Counted from the first letter of the stretch, positions 1 through 8,611 are shown. The stretch: DNA of 64,000 bases from Lysinibacillus sp. FSL M8-0337 (GCF_038593855.1 NZ_CP151996.1:2170001-2234000), one strand, 5' to 3'. Program-made: numbers and translations. Notes: a model not told the origin generated them from the letters alone.

Positions 1-110
1 TTTGGGAAAACTATGCGGACTGGATGACAAAGAATAACGTTTTAGAAGGCGACTTTAATGCACAACAAGCATTTACTAACGATTTCTTACCAAAGAAAGG
101 AGCGAAATAA
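1..110 (+). CDS. ABC transporter substrate-binding protein, C-terminal end (partial)
   Basis: An open frame enters from the left edge (first full codon at 3) and stops at 108-110. About 35 residues are visible, with the pattern WENYADWM...NVLEG and ending KKGAK. This looks like the C-terminus of an NMT1/THI5-like periplasmic binding protein for a thiamine precursor (HMP). That identity is inferred mainly from the genes that follow: thiamine-binding protein, permease and ATPase. The start, lipoprotein signal and any upstream TPP riboswitch lie outside the window. Confidence 0.6.
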   Translation, partial: WENYADWMTKNNVLEGDFNAQQAFTNDFLPKKGAK

Positions 111-404
111 ATGGCGAATTCATTAATTAGTGTACAAATCATACCTAAAACAGAAAAATATGAGGATGTGATCCCATTTGTGGATGCGGCGATTGCTGTG
201 ATTGATGCTTCTGGTGTGCACTATGAGGTGCATCCACTGGAAACAACAATGGAGGGTGAATTATCCACTTTGTTACAAATTATAGAACAGATGAATAAAA
301 AGATGATTGACTTAGGCGCTATCAATGTTATTACACAAGTGAAAATTTTATATCAGCCAGCCGGCATTACGATGGGGACATTGACGGAGAAATATCGAGG
401 GTGA
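111..404 (+). CDS. MTH1187/YkoF-type thiamine-binding protein
   Basis: A 97-residue cytosolic protein of the UPF0045/Thiamine_BP fold, a small ferredoxin-like dimer. It has the family's N-terminal ISVQIIPKTE strand, the VIDASGVHYEVHPLETTMEG segment and a C-terminal VKILYQPAG strand. Family members bind thiamine or its pyrimidine moiety. It starts directly after the upstream stop, and its RBS (AAAGGAG) lies inside the upstream gene, so it is translationally linked to the ABC transporter. The next gene overlaps by 4 bp. A role as cytosolic ligand-binding or sensor component of HMP/thiamine uptake is inferred from context. Confidence 0.8.
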   Translation: MANSLISVQIIPKTEKYEDVIPFVDAAIAVIDASGVHYEVHPLETTMEGELSTLLQIIEQMNKKMIDLGAINVITQVKILYQPAGITMGTLTEKYRG

Positions 405-1174
405 AACAGGTAATTATGAAAGGAAGGTCGATTATTTTTATCGCCTTCCTCTTATTCATATGGGAACTTATTATACGAATAGCTGATATCCCTCATTGGC
501 TATTGCCAGCGCCAAGTGCCATTATGATTGAAGGTATTGAATCGTTTTCAACGTTTAGTCCCCATGTTTGGGCCACGATTCAACTAGCATTACTAGGACT
601 TGCGATTGGTGTGATTTGTGGCTTAAGCGTTGCGGTATTTTTACATCGCTCATCAACAATAAGAGCGTTTGTTTATCCTATTCTCATTGTGTCTCAAAAT
701 GTGCCAGTGCTCGTTTTAGCGCCATTATTAATTATTTGGTTTGGCTTCGGCCTATTACCCAAGCTGATTATTATTTGTCTCGTTTGCTTCTTTCCAATCG
801 TTATCGCGGCGATGGATGGGTTTAGGCAAACCTCTGCTGAGCTCAAACATTATTTTGCAATGATTGGTGCTACGAAAGGGCAAACATTTTGGAAATTAGA
901 ATGGCCTTATGCTTATCCATCCATCTTTTCCGGTATTAAGATTGCGGCGACCTACAGTGTGATGGGAGCGGTCATAGCAGAATGGCTTGGTGCAAAAAAG
1001 GGAATTGGTGTTTATATGACGCTCGCACAATCATCGTTTCGAACGGATCGCGTCTTTGTAGCGATATTTGCGATTGTCTTATTAAGTTTATTGTTATTTA
1101 GTGTGATTCGTTTTGTAGAAAAGCTTGTTGTAAAGGGGAGGGGCGCACATGCTGAACATTCAAGACATATCTAA
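401..1174 (+). CDS. HMP/thiamine-type ABC transporter permease (ThiX-like)
   Basis: A 257-residue inner-membrane permease of the BPD_transp_1 family (SsuC/TauC/ThiX type), with about six hydrophobic segments. The EAA-like cytoplasmic loop (...MIGATKGQTFWKLEWPYAYPSIFSGIK...) lies near residues 150-175. The start is a GTG overlapping the previous gene by 4 bp; an ATG 15 bp downstream is the alternative. It overlaps the ATPase gene by 26 bp, so all components are co-translated. The substrate, probably hydroxymethylpyrimidine or a thiamine precursor, is inferred from the neighbouring thiamine-binding protein. Confidence 0.85.
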   Translation: MKQVIMKGRSIIFIAFLLFIWELIIRIADIPHWLLPAPSAIMIEGIESFSTFSPHVWATIQLALLGLAIGVICGLSVAVFLHRSSTIRAFVYPILIVSQNVPVLVLAPLLIIWFGFGLLPKLIIICLVCFFPIVIAAMDGFRQTSAELKHYFAMIGATKGQTFWKLEWPYAYPSIFSGIKIAATYSVMGAVIAEWLGAKKGIGVYMTLAQSSFRTDRVFVAIFAIVLLSLLLFSVIRFVEKLVVKGRGAHAEHSRHI

Positions 1175-1898
1175 GTCTTTTGGCTCGCTTGAAGTGGTGT
1201 ATAATTTATCCTTTACAGTACAGGAAGGTGAATTTGTGGCAATTATTGGCCCTTCAGGTAGCGGCAAAAGCACACTCTTTCAATTGATAGGAGGAATAAC
1301 GCCTGTCGATCACGGCGCTATTTTGTTAGATGGAGACAATATTCAACGAAAAACGGGCATCATTGGCTATATGCCCCAACAACCTTGCTTATTACCGTGG
1401 CGGACGATATTAGAAAATGTCATGATTGTTGAAGAATTGCAGCGTCGTCCGAATAAAGAGCTTGCCAAAGCGTGGCTAGAAAAGGTTGGTCTTGCTTCGT
1501 TTGAAAATGCTTATCCGCATGCATTATCAGGAGGTATGCAGCAACGTGTATCATTTTTGCGCGCTATCGTCAGTGGGAAACCGATACTATGCTTAGATGA
1601 ACCTTTTTCAGCGCTCGATGAGTTTACAAGATTAGAAATGCAGGCATGGCTGTTATCTATTTGGGAGGAACATAAAAAATCTATTCTATTCGTGACACAT
1701 AGTATTGAAGAAGCGCTATTTTTAGCGGATCGCATTATTGTATTAACGAAACGTCCAGCGACGGTTAAGGAAGAAATCATTGTGCCGTTTGCACGACCAC
1801 GTTCCGAGGAAATTCGCCATTCCACTCAATTTACACAGTTAAAACAACAACTTTTTCAGTATTTAAAGGAAGAAAAGGACGATGCATATGTTGATTGA
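1149..1898 (+). CDS. HMP/thiamine-type ABC transporter ATP-binding protein (ThiZ-like)
   Basis: A 249-residue ABC ATPase of the SsuB/TauB/ThiZ class. Walker A GPSGSGKS is at residues 34-41, the signature LSGGMQQR at 126-133 and Walker B LCLDEP at 147-152. A switch His follows in the FVTHS segment. It powers the permease encoded immediately upstream, whose 3' end it overlaps by 26 bp. Its own 3' end overlaps the TatD-type gene by 17 bp. Importer function is clear from the family; substrate is inferred from context. Confidence 0.9.
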   Translation: MLNIQDISKSFGSLEVVYNLSFTVQEGEFVAIIGPSGSGKSTLFQLIGGITPVDHGAILLDGDNIQRKTGIIGYMPQQPCLLPWRTILENVMIVEELQRRPNKELAKAWLEKVGLASFENAYPHALSGGMQQRVSFLRAIVSGKPILCLDEPFSALDEFTRLEMQAWLLSIWEEHKKSILFVTHSIEEALFLADRIIVLTKRPATVKEEIIVPFARPRSEEIRHSTQFTQLKQQLFQYLKEEKDDAYVD

Positions 1899-2637
1899 TG
1901 CACATATTCATTTAGATCAGTATCAAGAAGAAGAAGTACATTTGCTACTTGATGAGGCGCAAATGGTTATAGCGGTCAGTATGGACTTACAATCTTGTGA
2001 GAAAACGCTGAAGTTATCGAGAGCCTATGCGAAGGTCAAGGCAGCGTATGGTTTTCATCCTGAACAGTCGTTGCCTAATGATAGGGAGAAAGAAGCTTTA
2101 TTTGATTGGATACGACAGCATGCTAGTGAGATGATTGCTGTTGGAGAGGTTGGTTTACCTTATTATCGAAAACAAACGCATATATTGGATGAGCGCCCTT
2201 ATATTGCGTTATTAGAACAATTTATTCTGTTAGCGCAAGAACTTCATAAACCGATAGTGTTACATGCTGTTTATGAGGATGCACTAATCGCTTGTGATTT
2301 ACTTGAGAAACATGGTATAAAGAAAGCTCATTTTCATTGGTTCAAGGGAAGTGAAGAGGCAATTGTGCGCATGATACATAATGGTTATTATATTTCCATT
2401 ACGCCTGATTGTGTTTATGAAGCGGAAATACAAGATTTGATTACAAAGTATCCATTGGAACTGATGATGGTGGAAACGGATGGACCTTGGCCATTTGAAG
2501 GACCTTTTGATAAGGCTCGAACTTCGCCGTCTATGATGGCTAAAAGTATCGAAGTCATTGCAACGCTTAAAGGTATAACAACGCAAGAAGCGGCCAATAC
2601 CGTGACACGAAACACAAAATTATTTTACGATTTATAA
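1882..2637 (+). CDS. TatD-family metal-dependent hydrolase
   Basis: A 251-residue TIM-barrel amidohydrolase. Metal ligands are visible as the HxH in DAHIHLDQY, Glu in VGEVGLPYY, His in PIVLHAV, His in KAHFHWFKG and Asp in VETDGPW. Family members are Mg-dependent deoxyribonucleases or phosphoesterases. The start is ATG at 1882; ATG 1888 (giving MLIDAHIHL) is equally plausible. It is the last gene of the thiamine-type operon, overlapping the ATPase gene by 17 bp. It may act on thiamine-derived or nucleotide substrates, but nothing in the sequence shows that. Confidence 0.85.
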   Translation: MHMLIDAHIHLDQYQEEEVHLLLDEAQMVIAVSMDLQSCEKTLKLSRAYAKVKAAYGFHPEQSLPNDREKEALFDWIRQHASEMIAVGEVGLPYYRKQTHILDERPYIALLEQFILLAQELHKPIVLHAVYEDALIACDLLEKHGIKKAHFHWFKGSEEAIVRMIHNGYYISITPDCVYEAEIQDLITKYPLELMMVETDGPWPFEGPFDKARTSPSMMAKSIEVIATLKGITTQEAANTVTRNTKLFYDL

Positions 2638-2647
2638 AGAAACGACA

Positions 2648-2693
2648 AAAACAGCCACATTTAGAGCGAGTAATCGTCTCCGTGTGGCTGTTT
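2648..2693. terminator. Convergent terminator after the thiamine-type operon
   Basis: Arms AACAGCCACA and TGTGGCTGTT are separated by about 23 nt. The element lies 10 bp after the TatD stop and overlaps the stop codon of the convergent small basic gene, so it probably serves both strands. Confidence 0.6.
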
Positions 2694-2849
2694 CCTATGT
2701 TTTGTTCTATTGTGTTCTAATGTAGCATGCTTCGTTTTTGTCACGCGTTCATGCGTACTAAAAGGGGCCGTTTGACGTTTTTTCTCAACATCCTTACCTT
2801 GCGTCCGTTTTAAATGCATACGTTTCTTTTTAGCTTTAGATAGTGCCAT
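2661..2849 (-). CDS. Small very basic protein of unknown function
   Basis: A 62-residue protein extremely rich in Lys, Arg, His, Gln and Thr, starting MALSKAKKKRMHLKRTQGKD. A GGAGGG ribosome binding site lies 6-7 nt before the ATG, so it is a real gene and not a shadow. There is no signal peptide or membrane segment. Its charge would suit nucleic acid or ribosome binding, but I recognise no named family. Its stop codon falls inside the terminator hairpin shared with the convergent operon. Confidence 0.65.
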   Translation of the reverse strand: MALSKAKKKRMHLKRTQGKDVEKKRQTAPFSTHERVTKTKHATLEHNRTKHRKQPHGDDYSL

Positions 2850-2902
2850 GCTAATCCCTCCATTTCACATTACCAATATATTACCGAAAAGAGGGAGAAA
2901 AG

Positions 2903-2937
2903 TAAAACCCCGTAAGCATAAAGTTTACGGGGTTTTA
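2903..2937 (-). terminator. Terminator of the first symporter operon
   Basis: Arms AAAACCCCGTAA and TTTACGGGGTTTT are separated by 8 nt and followed by T-rich DNA on the minus strand. It sits 10 bp after the symporter stop codon. Confidence 0.8.
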
Positions 2938-2946
2938 GTGATAGTA

Positions 2947-4491
2947 TTAATGAGATACGTCTTGAACTGAAATACCAGTATTTGCTTTTACATCAACTTC
3001 ACGATATTTCGCTTCATCAGTTTCTTTAGAAAGTAACGTTCCGATGAAACCACCTAAGAAACCAAGTGGTACAGAAATTATTGCAGGATTCGTTAACATA
3101 ATTAACGGATTACCTACGAAGATTGCTTTACCTTCAACTGGATTCCAAACGTTTGGAGATACAGCTACAAGTATTAAAGCAGAAATTAAACCTGTTAACA
3201 TCGCTGTTACTGCACCAGCCGTATTAAAGCGTTTCCAATAAATTGTGTAAATAATTACTGGTAAGTTTGCCGAACCAGCAATACAGAATGCTAGTGATAC
3301 TAAGAATGCAACGTTTAATGTTTGTGCACCAAGTGCAAGAAGGATTGATACTATAGAGATTGTAATAGAACCGATACGAGCAGCAAGTACTTGCTCTTTT
3401 TCTGTAACCTTACCTTTTTTAATAATTTGACCATAAATATCATGTGATAGGGCAGATGCACCTGAAAGTACAAGACCTGCTACTACCGCTAAGATTGTTG
3501 CGAATGCTACTGCACAAACGAATGAGAACAGAATGTCGCCACCAAGTGCTTCTGCAAGAAGTGGAGCAGCCATGTTACCAGCCGCGTTTGCAGCGATAAT
3601 GTCTTCTTTACCAACGAATGCAGCAGCACCGAAGCCTAAGAAGATTGTTAATACATAGAATAGACCTACAATCCAAGTAGCCCAAATAACTGAAGAACGA
3701 GCTGTTTTTGCATCTTTTACTGTGAAGAAACGCATTAAGATATGTGGAAGACCTGCAGTACCTAATACAAGGGCAATTAAAACTGAAATTGTATCAATAC
3801 CGTTTGTATACTTAAGTCCAGGATTTAAGTATGCCGCACCGCTGTCAGTAGCAGTAGACATTTCTGTAAACATTGTTGAAATACTGAAGCCAAACTCTTT
3901 TAATACTAAGAAAGAAATAATGACAGTACCTAACATTAATAGACAAGCTTTAATAATTTGTACCCAAGAAGTTGCAGTCATACCACCGAATAAAACATAA
4001 GTAGTCATCATAACACCAACGATTAATACTGCAACCCAATAGTCAATTCCTAAAAGTAATTGAATAAGTGCGCCTGCACCAACTAGTTGTGCAATCATGT
4101 AGAACAATACAATTGTAATGGTACTTAGAGCTGCTGTACCACGAACTTTAGAATTATTAAAACGTGCTGTAATCATGTCAGCTAATGTAAATTTACCAAG
4201 GTTACGTAATGGCTCAGCTACGATATATAGCACCACTAAGTAAGCTACTAAATAACCGATAGAGAAGAAGAATCCATCAAATCCGAATAATGCAACGGCA
4301 CCAGCGATCCCTAGGAAAGAAGCTGCTGATAAGTAGTCACCAGCGATAGCTAGTCCATTTTGCCAGCCTGTTAAACCACCGCCTGCAGTGTAGAAATCAC
4401 TTGCAGAAGAAGTACGTTTAGATGCCCACCATGTAATAATTAATGTAAGACCAACAATTGCTACGAAGAAAAATATTGCGATAAAGCTCAT
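2947..4491 (-). CDS. actP: Sodium:solute symporter, acetate/monocarboxylate type (ActP-like), copy 1
   Basis: A 514-residue SSS-family transporter with about 13 hydrophobic segments. The family signature region ASDFYTAGGGLTGWQNGLAIAGDYLSAASFLG is near residues 31-62 and GGMTATSWVQ near 170. Members take up acetate and other short monocarboxylates with Na+. It overlaps the DUF485 gene by 4 bp (ATGA), the classical yjcH-actP arrangement. A close paralogue with the same partner lies just upstream (5285-6838). Substrate is inferred from the family; pyruvate or propionate are possible alternatives. Confidence 0.85.
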   Translation of the reverse strand: MSFIAIFFFVAIVGLTLIITWWASKRTSSASDFYTAGGGLTGWQNGLAIAGDYLSAASFLGIAGAVALFGFDGFFFSIGYLVAYLVVLYIVAEPLRNLGKFTLADMITARFNNSKVRGTAALSTITIVLFYMIAQLVGAGALIQLLLGIDYWVAVLIVGVMMTTYVLFGGMTATSWVQIIKACLLMLGTVIISFLVLKEFGFSISTMFTEMSTATDSGAAYLNPGLKYTNGIDTISVLIALVLGTAGLPHILMRFFTVKDAKTARSSVIWATWIVGLFYVLTIFLGFGAAAFVGKEDIIAANAAGNMAAPLLAEALGGDILFSFVCAVAFATILAVVAGLVLSGASALSHDIYGQIIKKGKVTEKEQVLAARIGSITISIVSILLALGAQTLNVAFLVSLAFCIAGSANLPVIIYTIYWKRFNTAGAVTAMLTGLISALILVAVSPNVWNPVEGKAIFVGNPLIMLTNPAIISVPLGFLGGFIGTLLSKETDEAKYREVDVKANTGISVQDVSH

Positions 4492-4826
4492 AGGCGGCCA
4501 CCCCCGTTTTCATATTCAGCTATAATTGCTTTTGCTTCTTTGTCATAGCTATTTGCTTTCGCAACATATAGATGACATAAACTCCAAGTCATGATGAATA
4601 ATCCTGCTGCGTAAATCCATACCCAAGTGACTTCCCCAATAGCCTTTTGGTGTAGGATTGTTGTGTAAGATGTAAGAATAGGTAGCAACATGTAAGCTGC
4701 TAAAAAGAATACAGTGATTGACCATAGAAAGGCATTCTTTTTTCTTACAAGTGCTTTAAACGATTCTTGTTTTGCAATTGCATCATAATCAATAACAATG
4801 CTTTTGCTTGCTTGATTGTTCGCCAT
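4488..4826 (-). CDS. DUF485 membrane protein, symporter partner, copy 1
   Basis: A 112-residue protein with two hydrophobic helices separated by a short loop (FLAAYMLLPIL...WVWIYAAGLFIMTWSL), typical of DUF485/YjcH. It is always found next to ActP-type symporters and is thought to be an accessory subunit. I chose the ATG at 4826 because GGGGAATG is properly spaced before it; the ATG 6 bp upstream would overlap that RBS. The promoter lies about 75-100 bp upstream. Confidence 0.85.
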   Translation of the reverse strand: MANNQASKSIVIDYDAIAKQESFKALVRKKNAFLWSITVFFLAAYMLLPILTSYTTILHQKAIGEVTWVWIYAAGLFIMTWSLCHLYVAKANSYDKEAKAIIAEYENGGGRL

Positions 4827-4900
4827 AAACATTCCCCATTTTGTGTTTATTTTTACTGCTTAAATACTATTTTTTGCTACTTTAGTGAATTCACATCTTA

Positions 4901-4929
4901 ATTTTATGAGACAGTTCACGAAATTGCAA
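4901..4929 (-). promoter_or_regulatory. Sigma-A promoter of symporter operon 1
   Basis: On the minus strand, TTGCAA (4924-4929), a 17-nt spacer, and TAAAAT (4901-4906) followed by TAAG. The same layout with a nearly identical -10 region precedes the paralogous operon at 7249-7277. Confidence 0.7.
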
Positions 4930-4933
4930 TACA

Positions 4934-4968
4934 TTTCAGAAAAATTATGTAAAAAAAATTTTCTGAAA
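4934..4968. promoter_or_regulatory. Inverted repeat just upstream of the operon 1 promoter
   Basis: Perfect 10-bp arms TTTCAGAAAA (4934-4943) and TTTTCTGAAA (4959-4968) are separated by 15 nt and end 5 bp upstream of the -35. This is a candidate regulator binding site; the regulator is unknown. Confidence 0.4.
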
Positions 4969-5221
4969 AATAGACTTTAAACAGAAAATACATGACAAAG
5001 CCTAGAAATTAAAGGGTTTTCGAATATTCAGATAAATTTATAAGACGATGATATTACTAGCTTCTTGACAAAAAAACAGTTGTAATAACCGAGAAAAAAT
5101 ACGTTTTTTCCAGAAAAAATAAACACTATTTCTCTAGTGAAAATTGGTTATTTTCTTATTTTTGGAAAAAGAATAGTATTGTTCGATAAGTAAAATGTTT
5201 AATTTTTTATAATAAAAAAAG
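4969..5221. other. AT-rich intergenic DNA without a gene
   Basis: Very AT-rich sequence between the two symporter operons, upstream of the operon 1 promoter. I see no ORF with an RBS and no other clear element here. Confidence 0.5.
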
Positions 5222-5257
5222 AAAAAACCCGACCGAAGTCGAGTCTTTTTTTGCTAT
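5222..5257 (-). terminator. Terminator of the second symporter operon
   Basis: On the minus strand an AAGACTCGAC arm, a TTCG tetraloop and a GTCGGGTTTT arm run into a U-tract, about 30 bp after the symporter stop. Confidence 0.85.
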
Positions 5258-5284
5258 GAAAAAGGTCATTAACATCTCAAGCGA

Positions 5285-6838
5285 TTAATGAGAAATATCT
5301 GAAACGGATACCCCTGTATTTGCTTTTACACGGATCTCTTTGTAAATACGATCCGCCTCTGCTTGAGATACTTTGTTAGTAGAAAGAACAGAACCTAAGT
5401 ACCCGGCAATAAAGCCAAGAGGAATCGTGATAATTGCTGGAACTGCAAGTGGCACTAGTGGATTTCCAACAAAAATTGCTGCACCTTCAACTGGACTCCA
5501 AACGTTTGGACCCATAGCACCTAGAACTAAACATGAAACTAAGCCTGTTACCATGGCAGTTACCGCACCAGTTGAATTGAACTTTTTCCAGTAAATTGTA
5601 TATAAAATAACAGGTAGGTTGGCAGAAGCCCCGATACAGAATGCAAATGATACTAAGAATGAAACGTTTAAACTTTGTGCAAATAATGCAAGGATAATCG
5701 ATACAATGGCAATTGAAATTGAGCCTGTACGAGCAGCTAAAACTTGTTGCTTTTCAGTTAATTTACCATTTTTAATAATCTCACCATAAATATCATGAGA
5801 AATTGCAGATGCACCTGTTAATACTAGTCCTGAAACTACCGCTAAGATTGTTGCAAATGCAACCGCACAAATAAATGACATCAGCACATCGCCACCAAGG
5901 AATTCAGCTAATAGTGGAGCTGCCGTATTTCCAGCTTTACTTTCAGCGATGATTTTATCAAGCCCTACAAAGTGCATAGCACCAAAACCTAAGAAAATTG
6001 TTAATGAGAAGAAAATAGCTGTAATCCAAGTTGTCCAAGAAATAGAAGCACGAGCTGTTTTAGCATCTTTAACAGTAAAGAAGCGCATTAGGATATGTGG
6101 TAAACCTGACGTACCTAATACTAGTGCCATCATCATTGAAACAGAGTCAATTGAACTTGAGTATTTCATACCTGGCACTAAAAACTTATCGCCGTGATCA
6201 GATGAAATCGTATCAAACATTTTCACTAAAGAGAAATCGAATTTCATTAATACCAGTGTTGCTAATAAACCTGTCCCAAATAGTAAAAGTCCAGCTTTAA
6301 TAATTTGAACCCATGAAGTAGCCGTCATACCACCAAATAATACATAAGTAGTCATCATAACGCCTACAATTAACACCGCAACCCAATACTCAATACCAAA
6401 TAATAATTTAATAAGAGCACCAGCACCTACTAATTGAGCAATCATATAAAGAATAACGATAATAATTGTGCCTGTAGCAGCTACTCCACGAATACGTTTT
6501 TCATTAAAGCGAGCTGTTAACATATCGGCTAATGTATAGCGTCCTAAATTACGCATTGGTTCCGCAATGACATATAGTAAAACTAAGTTCGCAACAACAT
6601 AACCTACTGAGAAGAAGAAACCATCAAAACCAGTTAATGCGATAGCACCTGAAACCCCTAGAAATGCAGCCGCTGATAAGTAGTCACCAGCAATCGCAAA
6701 GCCGTTTTGCCATCCTTTTAATCCACCACCGGCAGTATAGAAATCACTGGCAGAAGAAGTACGCTTCGCAGCGATATACGTAACGATTAATGTTAAACCT
6801 ACGATTCCTAAGAAGAATCCTACTGATACTAAATTCAT
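5285..6838 (-). CDS. actP: Sodium:solute symporter, acetate/monocarboxylate type (ActP-like), copy 2
   Basis: A 517-residue SSS transporter with the same landmarks as the 2947-4491 protein: ASDFYTAGGGLKGWQNGF near residue 31, GGMTATSWVQ near 170 and a C-terminal IRVKANTGVSVSDISH tail. The two proteins are alike along their whole length, so they arose by tandem duplication with their DUF485 partners. The gene starts one base after the DUF485 stop. Function is Na+-coupled short monocarboxylate uptake by family knowledge. The two copies may differ in affinity or conditions of expression. Confidence 0.85.
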   Translation of the reverse strand: MNLVSVGFFLGIVGLTLIVTYIAAKRTSSASDFYTAGGGLKGWQNGFAIAGDYLSAAAFLGVSGAIALTGFDGFFFSVGYVVANLVLLYVIAEPMRNLGRYTLADMLTARFNEKRIRGVAATGTIIIVILYMIAQLVGAGALIKLLFGIEYWVAVLIVGVMMTTYVLFGGMTATSWVQIIKAGLLLFGTGLLATLVLMKFDFSLVKMFDTISSDHGDKFLVPGMKYSSSIDSVSMMMALVLGTSGLPHILMRFFTVKDAKTARASISWTTWITAIFFSLTIFLGFGAMHFVGLDKIIAESKAGNTAAPLLAEFLGGDVLMSFICAVAFATILAVVSGLVLTGASAISHDIYGEIIKNGKLTEKQQVLAARTGSISIAIVSIILALFAQSLNVSFLVSFAFCIGASANLPVILYTIYWKKFNSTGAVTAMVTGLVSCLVLGAMGPNVWSPVEGAAIFVGNPLVPLAVPAIITIPLGFIAGYLGSVLSTNKVSQAEADRIYKEIRVKANTGVSVSDISH

Positions 6839-7174
6839 TTATTTTCCACCTTTCGCTTGATACTCTGCAAGAACTGCAGCTGCAGCTTTATCGAATGAAG
6901 AAGCTTTTTTTACATATACTGTACAAAGAACAATTGTCATGATGAAAAGTCCTGCTGAGTAAATCCAAACGCCCGTAATACTACCAACAACTTTTTGTTG
7001 TAGTACAGGCTGGAAAGCAAGGATTGGTAGTAAAATATAAAGAATTAAAAACCCTGCTGTGATCGAAAAAAGGAAAGTATTTTTCTTTTTTACGAAGTTG
7101 TTGAACGATTCCATAGCTTCAATTGCATTATAGTCAACTGATTGTACGTTTTTGTTCTCAGTAATGTTAGCCAT
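6839..7174 (-). CDS. DUF485 membrane protein, symporter partner, copy 2
   Basis: A 111-residue DUF485 protein with two membrane helices (TFLFSITAGFLILYILLPIL and GVWIYSAGLFIMTIVL). A longer reading frame starts at 7246, but a TAGGGGGAAT ribosome binding site sits before the ATG at 7174. The predicted transcription start (about 7242) also falls inside the longer version, so the 7174 start is preferred. Partner of the adjacent symporter. Confidence 0.85.
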   Translation of the reverse strand: MANITENKNVQSVDYNAIEAMESFNNFVKKKNTFLFSITAGFLILYILLPILAFQPVLQQKVVGSITGVWIYSAGLFIMTIVLCTVYVKKASSFDKAAAAVLAEYQAKGGK

Positions 7175-7248
7175 TATTATTCCCCCTAAAGTTATATATT
7201 GCTGTTTAAAACGACATATTTCTTTTTGTCTCGTCGTTATATTCACTT

Positions 7249-7277
7249 ATTTTATGAGGAAGAATCCTATAATGCAA
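7249..7277 (-). promoter_or_regulatory. Sigma-A promoter of symporter operon 2
   Basis: Minus strand TTGCAT (7272-7277), 17-nt spacer, TAAAAT (7249-7254) followed by AAGTGTGAAT-like sequence, matching the operon 1 promoter. Confidence 0.7.
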
Positions 7278-7278
7278 T

Positions 7279-7292
7279 ACTAAAATTTTAGT
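7279..7292. promoter_or_regulatory. 14-bp perfect palindrome next to the operon 2 -35
   Basis: ACTAAAATTTTAGT lies 1 bp upstream of the -35 box. It is a candidate operator, with a different sequence from the inverted repeat at the same place in operon 1. Confidence 0.4.
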
Positions 7293-7696
7293 TTTTCAAA
7301 TTTTTAGTCAAATTTAGATAGTCGAAATAAAGTAGAAATAATAAGGATTTAATAGAAATTATATGTATGAAAGAGAACACGTTTTACTATTGAAATAGTA
7401 TTGTTGAAATAGCTTATTGATAATAATTTCGAATGTAAAAGAAAAAATGAACTTGAAAGAGAATTTTAGCGTTTTCCTTTTTTTTCTATAAAATAGGGTA
7501 TGTAAATGAATAGCAAAAAAACCTTGTTATATAACAATTATATGATGTCTTGGGAAATAAGAAATTTAGTAAAAAAATGCTGAAAAAATTTTTAAAAAAA
7601 CTTTTACCAAGATGGTATAAAATGGTTTAAAAGTTACCAAAAACATACAAATAAAGGAGTTTGACATAAAGAAGGAAATGATTCAAGACCATTATC
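7293..7696. other. AT-rich intergenic DNA without a gene
   Basis: Divergent intergenic space between the symporter operon and the Sco-like gene. It is highly AT-rich and contains a TTGACA at about 7662 with no good -10 at the right distance. No RBS-preceded ORF was seen. Confidence 0.5.
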
Positions 7697-7725
7697 TTGT
7701 ATTTGTAATCTATAATTTATACAAT
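7697..7725 (+). promoter_or_regulatory. Promoter of the Sco-like gene
   Basis: TTGTAT (7697-7702), 17-nt spacer, TACAAT (7720-7725). The predicted start site (about 7732) is too close to the ATG at 7734 for that codon to be used with an RBS. Confidence 0.55.
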
Positions 7726-7760
7726 AAAAAACGATGATAAGTTGGAGGGAAGTGTACACT

Positions 7761-8354
7761 TTGTTAAGAAGGAAATGGATCATACTAGTTGGATTACTAG
7801 TAATAAGTAGTTTATTAACTGCTTGCGGTAGTTATAAATTTGAACCTGAAATGAGTATTGACGTACAAGATTTTTCTTTTACCAATCAAAACAATGAGCA
7901 AGTGAACCTTGAGAGCTTTAAAGGAGAGCCTTGGCTAGCCATGTTCATATTTACAAATTGCAATTCGATTTGTCCGCCAATGACATATAATATGACAGAT
8001 GTGCAAAAGTCATTAGAAGATGAAGGCGTAAAGGACTATAAAATCGTAGCATTTAGCGTAGATCCAGAAGTTGACACACCGGATGTATTAAAAAATTATT
8101 TAAAAACGTACACGGTTGTTGATGATAGCAAATGGCAGCTGCTGACTGGGTATAAGCAAGTATATATAGAGCAATTTGCACGAAAATCATTTAATTCATT
8201 AGTAAAAAATGATCCAAATTCTGATCAAGTAGTACATATGTCGAGCTTTTATTTAGTTAATGCTGACGGTGTTGTCGTAAAAGATTATGATGGCACGACA
8301 GATGTACCGGTTGAAACAATCGTAGCAGATATGAAAGCATTGTCTAAAAACTAA
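7761..8354 (+). CDS. SCO1/SenC-family copper chaperone lipoprotein
   Basis: A 197-residue thioredoxin-fold lipoprotein for copper delivery to cytochrome c oxidase (CuA site) or for redox protection. The N-terminus is Lys/Arg-rich, then a hydrophobic stretch and the lipobox LLTAC. The copper/redox motif is CNSIC (in FTNCNSICPPM), and the third ligand is His in SDQVVHMSS. An ATG at 7734 has no RBS, whereas GGAGGG (7744-7749) sits 11 nt before a TTG at 7761. That start gives a normal 22-residue signal peptide and is preferred. It is monocistronic, with a strong terminator after it. Confidence 0.85.
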   Translation: MLRRKWIILVGLLVISSLLTACGSYKFEPEMSIDVQDFSFTNQNNEQVNLESFKGEPWLAMFIFTNCNSICPPMTYNMTDVQKSLEDEGVKDYKIVAFSVDPEVDTPDVLKNYLKTYTVVDDSKWQLLTGYKQVYIEQFARKSFNSLVKNDPNSDQVVHMSSFYLVNADGVVVKDYDGTTDVPVETIVADMKALSKN

Positions 8355-8364
8355 ATACCACGCA

Positions 8365-8407
8365 AAATAAACTCAGTTGATTAAACGATTAGCTGAGTTT
8401 ATTTTTT
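8365..8407 (+). terminator. Terminator of the Sco-like gene
   Basis: Arms AAATAAACTCAG (8365-8376) and CTGAGTTTATTT (8393-8404), followed by T residues. Confidence 0.85.

Positions 8408-8611
<204 letters not shown>

Noticed and set aside
1-110. TPP riboswitch for the thiamine-type operon
   Set aside because: The window starts inside the first visible gene; no upstream leader is present to inspect.
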